Below the pieces are notes generated by a model. The model searched no databases. It saw nothing but the letters and a program-made list of their open reading frames with translations, and was not told where the DNA came from. The translations under genes and the position numbers were made by a program. Below, piece after piece: positions 46,613-57,549 of a stretch of 64,000 bases of DNA. The stretch's first letter is position 1, and each line of letters starts with the position of its first letter. Source of the stretch: Anastrepha obliqua (taxonomy: Eukaryota; Arthropoda; Insecta; Diptera; Tephritidae); contig NC_072897.1 in the NCBI RefSeq assembly GCF_027943255.1, positions 17,608,044 through 17,672,043 on the forward strand. Direction: 5' to 3'.

Positions 46613-46915
46613 GGACAGATACCTGTAAAATATCGAATTTTTTTTTTTCATAAAATCTTAATATAATTCTTTAAGAATGTGTAAAAAAAATTTTAGAACG
46701 TAAATTTAAATATTTCTCATATTATAAATCGTCAACCGTGGCGACTCTATTCTTTGCGTTCGAGCGCTGGGAGTGGTATAGTTACGTATTATATACAAAC
46801 TTTAGACGCGTTTTTCTCAAACCTATATTTTTCGAATTAGCGTACACGATAACTCGAAAAGTTATTTACCGATCTCCCTCAAATATTTCACAGGTTATAG
46901 TGGTAGTCGTTCTGC
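46613..46915. repeat. Dispersed non-coding repeat
   Basis: It starts ggggacagatacctgtaaaa and continues past the duplication boundary to cgagcgctgggagtgg and acgataactcgaaaagttat. The latter, reversed, resembles the motif at about 1830 and 10245, so all belong to one short repeat family, possibly a MITE. The left part also occurs at 39893-40008. Confidence 0.5.
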
Positions 46916-49251
46916 ACGACCAACTCACTTAGACCTTACAGACCTTACAGGTCCGTTGTGATACCACTGTGCTACACGAGAACCAAATTTATCTTCCTTC
47001 GTGGAACCATTTTGTGGCTCTTATGAAACGTAGTATTGATGCCAACCCCACGCCAAACAGTTCTGTAAGAGAATTAAAAAAGTATTTACCTAGACAACCT
47101 GCTCTGATTTTAGCTAGGGCAAGGCAATTGCAAAGGAAGTGCTCGACTGTTTCTTCGTCTTCCTCACCTCTGCAACTTCTGCAATATTCTCGAGGAATGC
47201 CTGCCAAATAGCCAGTGACCGGTTAAACAAGCCACGACCTTCGAGATATTGTCTCTGAGAGACTAAGCAATTCCTTTGTTCTTTTCTTGTTTATTTGCCT
47301 AGCTCATGACCTATTGGCCTCTTGGATAATGTGGATTTTATTATTAGTTTACTCGTGGCCATGTGTATTCCAATGGTACATTTATCACTGATCAGTTGGA
47401 GAGCAGTACCTTTTCGGGCTAGCTCATCAGCTCTACAGTTTCCCTCAATATCTCTGTGTCCCGGAACCCAAATAAGGCTGACCTTGAATACGTCACTAAT
47501 ATCATTTAGAGGTGCCCGGCATTCCTGTGCAACCTTCGATCTTAGTAAAGCCGCATCATTGATTTGATGGCCGCCTGGCTATCCGAGAATATATTTATAG
47601 TCGTTTTTGTTACGGCGTGCGTATTTAGATATGTAGCCCCTTCTTTTATAGCTAGTACCTCTGCCTGATAGACGCTGTAGTAGTCTGGTAGTCGAACGGA
47701 TAGTTCCAGTCCTAATTCCTTCGAGAAAACTCCATAGCCAACCTTATCGTCTAGCTTGGAACCATCTGTATAAAAGTTTAATTCCCCCCTATCCATGGCC
47801 TTGGTGTCTGCCAGAGATGCATAAAAAAGGTGTTCTTTGGACCTTACTCATGATTTTAGCGTAAGTCGCCTTTTGAGTAGATGGCCACCATACAAGTATT
47901 CCAGACATTAAGATTGGCCTAACTACACAAGTATAGAGCCAGTGCGTAATACGAGGTGTTAGTTCCCATATGATACCGACCGCTTTTTTGCAAGTATATA
48001 ATGCAACGTTGGCCTTCTTTACTCCTTCCTCAATATTAGATTTTCACGTGAGTTTTCTATCTAATATGAGTCCTAGGTACTTGACATTCTCTTTCAAAGG
48101 AATATCCACATCCTTAAACATTAGCGGGGAGATTATAGGGAGTCTATGTCTCTTTGTGAAGAGAATTATTTCAGTTTTTGAGGGGTTTATATCGAGTCCC
48201 CACTCTCAGTCCAGCTTCTAAGTGTGGCTATGTTAGAGCGCAGAATATCCATAAGGGTGTTAGGATATTTACCTTTAACGGCAATTGCTAAGTCATCTGT
48301 GTAAGCTGTGACGTGGTAACCCCCTCTTTCCAGGGTCAGCAATAGGGATTTTACTGCCAAAATCCAAAGAAGAGGAGAAAGGACTCCGCCTTGCGGTGTG
48401 CCTCTGCAGACCTGTCTGCTTAGAGTAGTGCTGCCTATTTTAGCCCGTTGGATGGCATCTGTGCTAACAATGTTAAAGGCGCCTTCTATATCTAAGAATG
48501 CCGCCATGGTATAATATTTGTACTCTAGAGAGCCCTCTATTGTTCGAATTACCTCGAGAAGCACTGTCTCCGTAGATTTGCCTTTAAGATACGCATGTTC
48601 TGCAATTGATATACCAGAGCTCTCGAAAGAGCTTCTTGGGTGTTTATCCAAAAGTCTTTCAAAGGTTCTTAAAAGGACTGATTGGATTAAAATATTTCGC
48701 TGATTCATATCCGCTCCTGCCTATTTTTGGTGTGAAGTCGACCTTAACTACTTTCCAACTATCTGGAATATGGCCTAAGTTTAAACACGCTTTGTAAATT
48801 TTCTCTAGCCATGGTAGGATACAGTTTAGGGTTTCCTGTAACATATTTATTTTCCAACTGTCTCCAGAGATTTAAAAGGCGAAAACGATTGCCCGTGAAA
48901 CTTTCTCCGTGGTAATTATTTCATTTGCAAGATGCTGTGGATTATTTTGGCTCCGACTAATATTTCCCCTCCCACTTTGGTGAGCGCTACATCCGGGAAA
49001 ATGAGTGTTTAGCAGAAGTTCTAGCGATTCTTCTGTCGTAGGAGTCCAAGTACCATCAGGTTTTTTGACACAAGCTTGCCTTGAAGCCATTGAATGATCT
49101 TTGAAAAGAACACGGCTAAGCCTAGCAGAATCCCTGATGGCTTCGTTTGATGAACACAATTCCCTCCAGCTCTCTTTCTTGGTGGCCCTAATTGCCTTCT
49201 CGTACTATCTTCGACTTTCTCCGTACAGCTCCCAATTTCCTGTCGACTAGC
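46916..49251 (-). pseudogene. LINE-D: LOA/R1-like LINE, decayed
   Basis: On the minus strand from the right: YEKAIRATKKESWRELC near 49200, ORF 48872-49159 (RLSRVLFKDHSMASRQ, a linker like that of LINE-C), ORF 48659-48844, ORF 48187-48708 with FLDIEGAFN, a deletion of about 25 residues, then CRGTPQGGVLSPLLW and AYTDDLA, so the YADD box reads YTDD. The thumb is frameshifted. RNase H follows at 47542-47796 (FYTDGSKLDD, VYQAEVLAI, FSDSQAAI) and the finger CRSCRGEEDEETVEHFLCNC at 46989-47207. The 3' end is near 46920. Protein motifs are closest to LINE-A and LINE-C. Confidence 0.85.
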
Positions 49252-50383
49252 TGAGGTTAAAGGTTATATATATATTAGGGTGGTCCAAAAAAAATTTGTA
49301 TGCTGCCGCCCCCCAAAATAGTAAAGAATGAAAAATAAAAAGACCCGTATTTTTTTTTTTTTTTATCAGACCATATTTAATGGTGCCGCCGGGGCTTTGA
49401 AATATCCCATGTATTTTGCATGGGAAAAAAATACTTTTTCGTAGATTTCATGTAAAAACCTGGAAAATGAATATATTTTAACCGGATAACTCAGTTTCTC
49501 TTCATAATTGGTCAGGGAATAACAACCAATTATGAAATAATTAATTTTAATTTTTTTCATAAAAGTAATATAAAATATTGTTTTTCGATTTTTTCTTAGA
49601 TTTTCGTTTTATGGGGGCTTTTTGGGGTTCTATAAAAAATAGTTAATACAAAAAAATTAATTATTTCATAATTGGTTGTTATTCCCTGACCAATTATGAA
49701 GAGAAACTGAGGTATCCGGTTAAAATATATTCATTTTCCAGGTTTTTACATGAAATCTACGAAAAAGTATTTTTTTCCCATGCAAAATACATGGGATATT
49801 TCAAAGCCCCAGCGGCACCATTAAATATGGTCTGATTAAAAAAAAAAATACGGGTCTTTTTATTTTTCATTCTTTACCATTATGGGGGGCGGCAGCATAA
49901 AAATTTTAATATAAATTATTTCCCATGCATTTTTGGACCACCCTAATATATATATATGGTATATATCGTGATAAGGCTCCAATCTCGGTGAAACACCAAA
50001 ATGAAGGAAAAGTTTTTCTATTAGAGGTCACTTCTCGGTTGGCAATGGCAAACCTCCGAGTGTAATTCTGCCATGAAAAAGTATGTCGAGTATATATATA
50101 TATATATATATGTAATTGGCGCATATGTACTGTGCGTCTTGATGTAATTCCAGTAATAGAGGGACCTACAGTTTAAAGCCGACCCCTAAGGACAGATATT
50201 TTTTATCAGGAGCTTTTTCATGGCAGAATTACACTCGGAGGTTTGCCATTGCCAACCGAGAAGCGACCTCTAATAGAAAAACTTTTCCTTCATTTTGGTG
50301 TTTCACCGAGATTGGAGCCTTATCACGAATGTTAGACACGCAACAACTCATTCGGCTACGGCGGCCGCTGAGGTTAAAGGTTA
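49252..50383 (-). mobile_element. SINE insertion with 15-bp TSD and a composite tail
   Basis: tgaggttaaaggtta occurs at 49252-49266 and 50369-50383. Between them, right to left, is a full SINE with its gcggccgc head at 50367, degraded A box (complement of 50347-50358), body to 50107 and (TA)n at 50090-50106; then an inverted partial copy of the same SINE (49967-50083); then the foldback element (49277-49944) in TA-rich sequence. The SINE appears to be inserted in the 5' part of LINE-D. Confidence 0.78.
49277..49944. mobile_element. Foldback element with long inverted arms
   Basis: It starts AGGGTGGTCC and ends GGACCACCCT. The left arm of about 281 bp (49277-49557) is nearly complementary to the right arm of about 296 bp (49649-49944), with a loop of about 91 bp. 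No ORF of substance. It sits in TA-repeat sequence, consistent with a TA target. The superfamily cannot be named from the ends alone. Confidence 0.85.
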
Positions 50384-51509
50384 ACCTAGAATTTTCTCTC
50401 AGTTTTAAGAACTCTCTGGTCCATTAATGAGGTTCCGTTTTTTTGCTGTATTTTATAGGACTTTACGTTTTGCAGGCGCTATTAAATGTTTAGAGGCTTT
50501 GTTATTAGTAAGACTTTTATTTTCAAAGTTGGGTTTTTTCACTTTCTTCCTTGAGTTGACTGAAAATTGTTTCAAGTTCACTTAATTTTTTTTTTCGTTC
50601 TGATATTTGAAAGTCCTTATTCACGACAAAATTAGGCGTCGCTCCATGGCTCTGAGGAGGAGGGCGACTGTAATCCATTTATTTGCAAATATTTCACGGG
50701 ATGGCAACTCTATTGCGATGAATTACTAGAGCTACGTATTAATTGATAACCCACCAGCAGTGCAGTAGGCTTCAAACTGTTAATTGATTTGTCAAATGAT
50801 ATTTCGAAAGTCCTTTTAACTTTTCCAGCTTATCGTTTTTAGGCGCCTATTAATTAATTTCTCTTTAATTTAATTTAACTTAATTTAATTCAATTTAATT
50901 TAATTTAATTTTAATTAATTTAATTTAATTTTAATTGAGTTAATTTAATTTAATTTTAATTAATTAAATTTAATTTAATTTAATTTTAATTAATTTAACT
51001 TTTACGTTGATGGTTTTGCAGCGAATTCAGTAATATAATATTAAGGAATATTAAGATAATTAGATAAATGATCGCGAATACAACGAAACGAATTATATCA
51101 CTTCTTGTGTGCCTGAATCTTTCTCTATGAGGATTATTAACTTGATATGCTTGAACAATTTAAAATAAAACCTAATGCACATACATATGTCCTATGCTAA
51201 TATATTATATATAAACATGCATACATACAATTTCGCGCGATTTTCATAAAAAACCAAAAAGAACAAATCTCTAAACATGCATAGAAATCATATGATATCA
51301 AATGAACGAATCTATTCTGTACGCAAGCAAATGTAAGCTAATGTAAACTACCTTTTTTCACACTTTCGTGTAACCCTCTCAAATCTATTCGGCAGCCATA
51401 CGAGTATTAATTAATTTCCTATTGTTAACTTGTGGTGAAGTAATTTCTGAGTTGAATTTCTTACCCTTGTTTTGTTAGAGCCCAAAATGAGGAACGAGCC
51501 GGGACTGAA
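50384..51509. other. AT-rich interval with (TTAAT)n-type repeat
   Basis: No gene supported. 50855-51000 is a degenerate array of aatttaattt and ttaattaattt units. The left 200 bp may still be decayed LINE-D sequence interrupted by the SINE, but I could not follow a frame. Confidence 0.55.
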
Positions 51510-51735
51510 CCTTCTCTATGAATTTACGTTCTCTGCAGTTTCGTGTTTCGAACGGCAAATGGTTTTTTACGAGGACCTCTTCCATGGCAGACATTTTACT
51601 TAGAAGTTTGCCATTACCTGCCGAGGGGCGATCACTATTGGAAAGAACTTTTTCAGTTTTGCTGTTTTATGCACGGAGATTCGAACCTAAGCCCGGATGG
51701 CAGTCACGCAACAACCCATTCGACTCCGGCTGTCT
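51510..51735 (-). mobile_element. SINE, partial, with tRNA-like head
   Basis: A reverse-oriented SINE with B box ggttcgaatct (complement of 51677-51687) and a diverged A box region (cattcgactccggctg). The body includes atggcagacattttactt and cctgccgaggggcgatcac. The 3' part and tail are missing at the left end (from about 51510). Confidence 0.8.
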
Positions 51736-52044
51736 CATACTCTCAGACAGTTTACATACGTGATAGTCAGTGTAGTTGCTGGCACCAAAACGAATTCAGA
51801 GCTGAAAGTTGCTACTCGTATGCAGTGGTTGCATTTTTCTTCACCGATTATGCGATTTAACATAATATAATCAATAAAAGATGATTTTAAGAGAGTAAAT
51901 TTCAAGCTTGGTTCCCAAGATTCGCTCTGCTCAAATTTTCTGTCATCTGATATTTGGCCAGTTTGTTCGTTCTTTTCCGAAGGGGGGGAGGCCAGCAAAA
52001 AGCTCAGTAGCTAATACAGTCAGCTCGGAGAAAGGACTTAGGTA
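51736..52044. other. Unassigned interval
   Basis: No supported feature. Confidence 0.45.
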
Positions 52045-52915
52045 TACCTAGTCCTGCCATAAGTTCTGTTACAAGTTAAGTGCTTTATAAATATGAACTT
52101 ATAATATTTTTTTAATGATTTTTTTTTTTATATTTAGTCATGTAAATATTACTAAACAAAATTTTAAAGTTTCATTACAAATGGTCATCATTTGATTTTA
52201 TACAAGCCTTTAAACGATTAGGCCATTGAGCTACTGCAGCACGAACGGTTTCCATGGATATTGACGTCGCGGCTTGAACCAAAGATTATTTGAGACTCTC
52301 CAAATTTCTGTGAGGCCATGATTTCTAATTCTGACCACAAACTGTAACCCAATGGATTCAGACCTGGTGTAAATTTTCTCATGTGTGAAAATAATATTTT
52401 CAAGACCTTTGACCCCGTGCCACCCAAAAGTTGCTTGAATCTGCCGAGTCTAATTTTCATCAAGTGTGTTGTTAAAGGATGACCAGTTGTGCGACGGTAG
52501 GCTTTTATCTGGAGATCATCTCTAATTAGTCTTGACATGGTTCTGGTCGATACATTCATTTTCATGGACATGATTTTCTGATTTCTAAGGCGATTTCTGT
52601 GAATTCTTTCTCGAACGTCTTTTATGGCTGCATCGGTTCGTACCACGCGAGGACGACCATTTATTTTTCTGTCTGTTACTTCAGACGTTTGGAAAAACGA
52701 TTGATCGTGCGGTAAGCAACCATTAGCGAAATATTGAGATTTTTCAGCAAGTGCCCACTCCATTATTAACAAGGGAAATTTCCCACGAAACTGAGTATAA
52801 GTGGCGAACAGACAATGCATGCGAACAAAAGCAAAAATAATGAAACTTTTTTCTGCGAATTTGTTCTCGCCGTATGCATTTTAAAATTTGTCAAAGAATT
52901 TATGACAAGACTAAG
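52045..52915 (-). mobile_element. Tc1/mariner-type element, internally deleted
   Basis: The ends are imperfect inverted repeats next to TA: tacctagtcctgccataagt on the left and, inverted, a matching acttagtcttgtcataaatt on the right. The interior encodes the N-terminal DNA-binding part of a Tc1/mariner-type transposase on the minus strand (see next) fused to its C-terminal tail. The catalytic core is deleted, so it is a non-autonomous derivative. Confidence 0.75.
52218..52820 (-). pseudogene. Tc1/mariner-type transposase lacking its DDE core
   Basis: A 200-aa open frame with the helix-turn-helix/linker block GRPRVVRTDAAIKDVRERIH, MNVSTRTMSRLIRDDLQIKA and YRRTTGHPLTTHLMKIRLGR. Soon after comes the C-terminal motif FTPGLNPLGYSLWSELE. 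Relatives have about 130 residues with the DDE/D triad between these parts, so the core is missing while the frame stays open. Binding without catalysis is conceivable but speculative. The start codon is not decided. Confidence 0.78.
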
Positions 52916-53254
52916 TAAATTTTCAAAATGTTTCTGGCCTCAGAACGAAATTATCTTAATAGTGGAATCTTGGTTAAAGAAAGCATTTTTTGTTCCGGAG
53001 TTTTTTGACTTCAATCTCTTCCTTGTCTTTCCCAAGGGCAGGGATGCATCCGAAGAGAGTGTGGTGTGTTAGTAGCAGTGCAACGAAAGTATCGCTCGTC
53101 TCTAATTACACTGGACAACGATGATGGTCCCCTACTGGACCAGTTTGGGTCTGGGTGAGTGGTTCTGCGCATAGAGAGAAGGTAATTATTGTTGCTTCTG
53201 ATATTCCTCCTAATATTGTTGAAAGCCTCTATAGAGCTCATGCTCATAGAGCTC
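52916..53254. other. Unassigned interval
   Basis: No supported feature; short overlapping ORFs on both strands lack recognisable motifs. Confidence 0.45.
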
Positions 53255-53500
53255 AGTAAAGGGTTTTCGAATAACAGGTGTTACAGGTGAATCGATTGCG
53301 CTATCGAGAGATGATTAACGATTTTTATGGCCGGAATTGGATGGACAACGTTTATTTTCAACAAGACGGCGTTACTTTCCGCACAAGTAAAGAGACCATT
53401 GATCTTTTACGGGAAAACTTTCCGGACCTGCAAGCGTGGTCGTGGTGCTCATTTACTGATGTTATTTTCCACTATTAACGGCATACCTTTCTTTTTATAA
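53255..53500 (+). pseudogene. ITm-1-like transposase fragment
   Basis: The left end reads agtaaagggttttcgaataa, resembling the ITm-1 terminus. The frame 53278-53478 encodes RYREMINDFYGRNWMDNVYF, then QQDGVTFRTSKETIDLLREN (the second catalytic Asp motif) and, after a gap, FTDVIFHY and stop, the end of such transposases. So both an N-terminal and a C-terminal deletion are present. Confidence 0.78.
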
Positions 53501-53509
53501 TGAAATAAA

Positions 53510-53800
53510 CATCCAACAAGTGGGCGAGGGTCATGTTTGCATTTTAGGCGGCTTTAATCTATACAATCTTATCTGGTCTTACAACTATTGTAGTTCTGGT
53601 CTTACATCTACGAATCTGTCAACTGTATCTGAATATGATTTTATTGATAATATTTTAAGCTTAAGCCTGCTGCAAATTAACAGATTTAAAAATAAGTTCG
53701 ATAGATTGTTGGATCTCATCTTTTTTAGTGACGGTATGTACAGTAACCTTCAAATATGTACAGTAACCATCAAATACTCTGATTTCAGAGTAAGTATCTA
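53510..53800 (+). pseudogene. LINE endonuclease fragment
   Basis: ORF 53520-53801 reads CILGGFNLYNLIWSYNY, LSTVSEYDFIDNILSLSLLQ and KFDRLLDLIFFSDG, the shape of an APE-type endonuclease C-terminal half (GDFN becomes GGFN, so the catalytic Asp is Gly). It probably belongs to a Jockey/CR1-type LINE. A small direct repeat (tgtacagtaacc) lies at 53737 and 53758. Confidence 0.6.
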
Positions 53801-54039
53801 ACCTTTCAAATATATGCATATGTTTTTGTGCACATTTTATCAATTGAAGAACTACATACGTGTAGTAATATAATAATAAACTATTTACCTACCATCAGAG
53901 AACCTAAAATAATTGAGTCGAAATTTTCTCCTAGTATTGAAATGTCCGAGACAGAACTTTTTTATAAGCTACTTATGTTGTTTCTGCAACTTTTTTTTTG
54001 TTTGTCGGGACAACTAGTAAGTGCCGCACTGAATGAATA
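53801..54039. other. Unassigned interval
   Basis: AT-rich; no supported feature. Confidence 0.4.
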
Positions 54040-54043
54040 AAGA

Positions 54044-55926
54044 TCATTGTACTAGACTTGGATTCCCTTTTAATTTTGGCAGATGCATGCATTCCAAGAT
54101 CAAAGTGCAGTTTTGTCCTGCTGGATTCCACGTAGACCCCAGAGCCGGAGCCATGCTTGGTCCTGGAACCATCCGTGAAAATGCAAAAACAGTGTCTGCC
54201 GGGCTTATTTTCTGAGTGTGACCACTACTGAGCCTCTGGCTGCACTGCACTGTATCTCTTTTCAAGTACGACTCTTGATGGCGTGGAGTCAAGGCACCAT
54301 CAAGTGGTAGCAAACCAATCAGAACAACTAATGCCGGCCCTGAAGTTGTCGGAAAAGCTCCGGTGCAATAGATGGTCACAGTGCGTTGTAGTCTCGATAA
54401 GGTTCTCCTGACTCCCACGAGAGAGAGTCTACTCATCCAGACCACTGATGCATAGGTGATAATAGGTCTTATCATAGCCGTGTATATCCCAAGATATTTG
54501 GCTCTTTGGATAGCTCGATTGTGAATCCTTTTAGCTTAGGCAGAAAGAGTTCATTAAGTTTCCTCCTTCTTGCAAAGAGGACAATACCAGTTTGGGTGAT
54601 GTTTGCCATTAGTCCATTCGCACAGCACCAAGTGTCAATCATATCCAGTGTTTTCTGCACTGCATGCTCCTCCGCCCGCACCGTGACGATTCTCTCGGCT
54701 AACATTGAACGAATCCAATTCACCAGCACCCGGTCTACACCATGCCTGCTGGCAGAGCTGCACATACTGTCGAAAGTGGCATTATCAAAAGCCCCCTCTA
54801 TATCCAAAAAGATGCCCATAGCGTAGTCCCTTCTGTCGATGGCCTGCTCTATCCTAGCAACAAGGTTTTGCAGTGCCGACTCGCAGAATTTTCTGGTTTG
54901 AGAGATACTGAAATGGAGAGAGTGGGCGAACCTTCAGCGGCTTCTGACGCATATGCAACTCCACTAGCCGTCCGAGACTTTTCAGCATGAAGAGGTCATG
55001 CTGATGGGTCTAAAGCTTTTGGGGCTGGTGTAGTCATCTCTCCCAAACTTAGGGATGAAAGCGACTCTCACCGTCTCCCATGGGCGTGGTATATAAGCCA
55101 GTGCCAAGCATGCAGTGAAGATTTTATTCAGGGCTGCAATCACTTACTCTATACCTTCCTTCAGCATGGCGGGATAAATGCCATCTGGTCCAGGGGACTT
55201 GTAGCCGCCAAAATATTCGATGGCAAATCGAATGGCGGCTTCATTCACTACAGATCTGGCAACGTACTAGTGACGCCGAGAAGGTGTAGCAGCTCTTACA
55301 GCAGTCTCTTTCGTTGACGGCTGTTGCCGGCCAACGCTTATCTGATTTCCTGGAAAGTGAAAGTCCATCAGCAAGCTGAATGCCTCACTTTGCTTCTCCG
55401 TGAAGGAGCCATCAAATTTCGTTAGTGACCCCAGTTTTGCGGTCGGATCCCCTTTCAGGATCCTAATCAATTTTCTCGTATCACTCAGAGACTCAATACC
55501 GCCGCAGAATTTCCTACAAGAATCCCTTTTCGACTCACGAATTAGCTTCTTGTAGTTCCTCTGAATATAATGGTATCGGTCCCAGTCCAAAGTAAGATTA
55601 GTCTTGAGGACCCGGTTTAGAAGTTTTCTCGACTCACGCCTCAGCATCTGGAGCTCTCGATTCCACCAAGGAACGGGAGTCCGGCTAGAGAGAGGTCGAA
55701 TTGGACAGGCTGACTCAAAACATTCGGTTAGGGCAGCGCTGAGTTCCTCAACTGAAACCTCAATCCCCTGTTCTTTCCGAAGTCTTGGTGGCGTCACGTC
55801 GAAGTCCCGCAAAGCCCCTCTAAACTTCTGCCAGTCTATTTTCCTGGGGTTTCTGGAGAGCAATGGCTTTTGTGCCACCTCACCACACTGACTAGACACC
55901 AGACTCTCGTGCTCTTGATTGACCAC
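54044..55926 (-). pseudogene. LINE-E reverse transcriptase, catalytic block deleted
   Basis: ORF 55267-55926 is the linker (PVPWWNRELQMLRRESRKLL, YIQRNYKKLIRESKRDSCRK). 54820-55260 is broken. ORF 54472-54819 has GIFLDIEGAFDNATFDSMC and VNWIRSMLAERIVTVRA, then jumps at about 54673 to EEHAVQKTLDMIDTWCCANG. The segment with PQGG and YADD is therefore deleted in frame. ORF 54044-54475 continues with the thumb (IRPIITYASVVWMSRL). Non-functional. Confidence 0.85.
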
Positions 55927-55989
55927 TCAAGTTTTGAGTTTGATAGGGTGAGATCAATCCCCTCCTGCCTTCTAGCAGTAACAAACGTG

Positions 55990-56330
55990 GGCAAGAGGAA
56001 GCAATAAACTAGAATAGCTGAGAGTCCTGCTCATTGGATTGGCTGCTGCCCCAGATTGTATGCTGGGCATTAGCATCGCAGCAGGGAACGAGGCACAGAC
56101 TGCGCCGCTCCCAGAACCTTACGAGACTGGTGGCCTTCCCAGGTGGTGCGCCTTGCAGGGCATCGTAAGAAAAATAAGCAGATGCAATCACAAATCTCAG
56201 CCATACGCTTCTACCCTTATAACACACCTCAGCAGCTACTAGGTCCTGACAACAGAATTGCTCAAGACTCCTCCCAGTGAGATGGGATGATACTATAAGA
56301 CCCGTGCTAGGTCTACTCGAACTCCTGATT
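55990..56330 (-). pseudogene. LINE-E endonuclease fragment
   Basis: ORF 56009-56227 reads VIASAYFSYDA, then VPCCDANAQHTIWGSSQSNE, the CDANAHHTIWGS signature of APE-type endonucleases of the LOA/R1 group. The catalytic Asp and Asn of CDAN are kept. Frames on either side are broken. Confidence 0.75.
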
Positions 56331-56782
56331 AATATAATATTGTGGCCCCTTTGATGGCAGTAAAGCCACAGGGGCGGGCTCTTAAGACCCAGGGCTCTTG
56401 CACTGTTGTTATATGAAGTAATGTGTGAAGCTGGGTAAGCTATCTACTTAAGAGTGCAGCAGCGGCTTTGGAATGCTGCAAGTTAATCTATGTCACCGTC
56501 AGTGGACGGTAATTACAGGAACCACAGTCTGAGCCACCCCTTGGGATAGACATGGAAAGTGACAGTACCAAAGAAGAGACTGAGACGTTTGCTGTACCGA
56601 GAGCCCATGACATCAACACTGGCCTCATCCACTCGCACCACAAGAGAAGCCCTTACCTTTCCTTCCCGGGTGCTACTCTTGGTGTTCGAGAGGGTTCGCC
56701 AAAGCCTCTTGCTGATTCCCGGATTCTGGGCCCGCAGGCAGGGCAGGACATCCGCTGTGGACAGATCGGGGTCCGCAATCCC

Positions 56783-57169
56783 CTACCTGAAGGATACACT
56801 CTCACTCCCGCTGAAGACCGCGAAGCGAGTGGTCTCCATGGGGGGCACGTTATTGACAGCAGTCCTGATCCACTGAAAGTTGGCCAGAGATGCATACGTC
56901 ATCCTTATGATGCCATTCTTCGTCTCATAGTCCTTCGCGTTAGTTTCAGGAGATGTGCTGCTTTCAGCTACCCTCTTCCTCCGCTTACGTCGAGAGCGAG
57001 ACAATTTAGGAGCGCCAGTGCCCACCGAGGACCCGATGGCTTCTGTGGGTGTCATTTCTGCCGATCGAGGCCTTTTGGTGGACACAGATGCAGAAAGGCC
57101 AACGGAGCCACATGAGGATTTCCCCTTATTTTTGTCATCGTTGAGAAAAGGGTCATATGTGTGGCTCAT
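56783..57169 (-). pseudogene. LINE-E ORF1 (gag-like), N-terminal part
   Basis: A 128-aa frame beginning MSHTYDPFLNDDKNKGKSS, with a basic stretch KLSRSRRKRRKRVAE and ITYASLANFQWIRTAV-like text near its end (as RMTYASLANFQWI). The basic low-complexity N-terminus suits a LINE ORF1 RNA-binding protein. No zinc knuckles are visible downstream, where frames break (56240-56780). Confidence 0.6.
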
Positions 57170-57549
57170 TTTATGAGTGGAAGTACTTTGCTCTTAGAAC
57201 TATGAGCTCGAATTTATCAATGAATTTTTTTATGATCAGTTTGTTTTGTACTGTACAATAACTGAAACTGTTCAGCACCGCCGCGAATATTTCAGACTGT
57301 TCACCACCACGGAAACTAGAATGATGTTCGCTACGGCTGCGCCTATTAACGCATTTTGTTGTTGTATTCGCTAGGCATTGAATTTCAGCTTTGGACGACA
57401 TACGCGTTTACAGTAAAAGTGAGTGCCCTGTGTGTGCGGTTATATGCACATACATAAAATATGTGTTTACTAATAAGCATTGTTTTGCTGGGAGTTTAGA
57501 ATACAAATATGTACGTACACAGGCTTGTTAAACGTCCTATATGTGTTAG

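Larger units (their letters stand above)
40009..46734. repeat. Tandem duplication 2, copy 2
   Basis: The direct copy of 33285-40008. After ...ataaatcgtca the sequence continues into single-copy repeat sequence (accgtggcgactc) at about 46735, which marks the original right boundary of the unit. Confidence 0.95.
54040..57370 (-). mobile_element. LINE-E: LOA/R1-like LINE with ORF1, endonuclease and reverse transcriptase
   Basis: The only LINE here with a readable 5' end on the minus strand. A 5' UTR (about 57370-57172) precedes ORF1. The 3' end is missing: the coding region stops in the thumb at about 54040, before any RNase H. It is interrupted by frameshifts and an internal deletion of the catalytic block. 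Confidence 0.78.

Noticed and set aside
53011..53247. 78-aa minus-strand ORF as a host gene
   Set aside because: No domain, conserved neighbour or codon signal seen.
56552..57115. 187-aa plus-strand ORF
   Set aside because: Antisense to LINE-E ORF1; no motif, and GC-rich sequence keeps several frames open.
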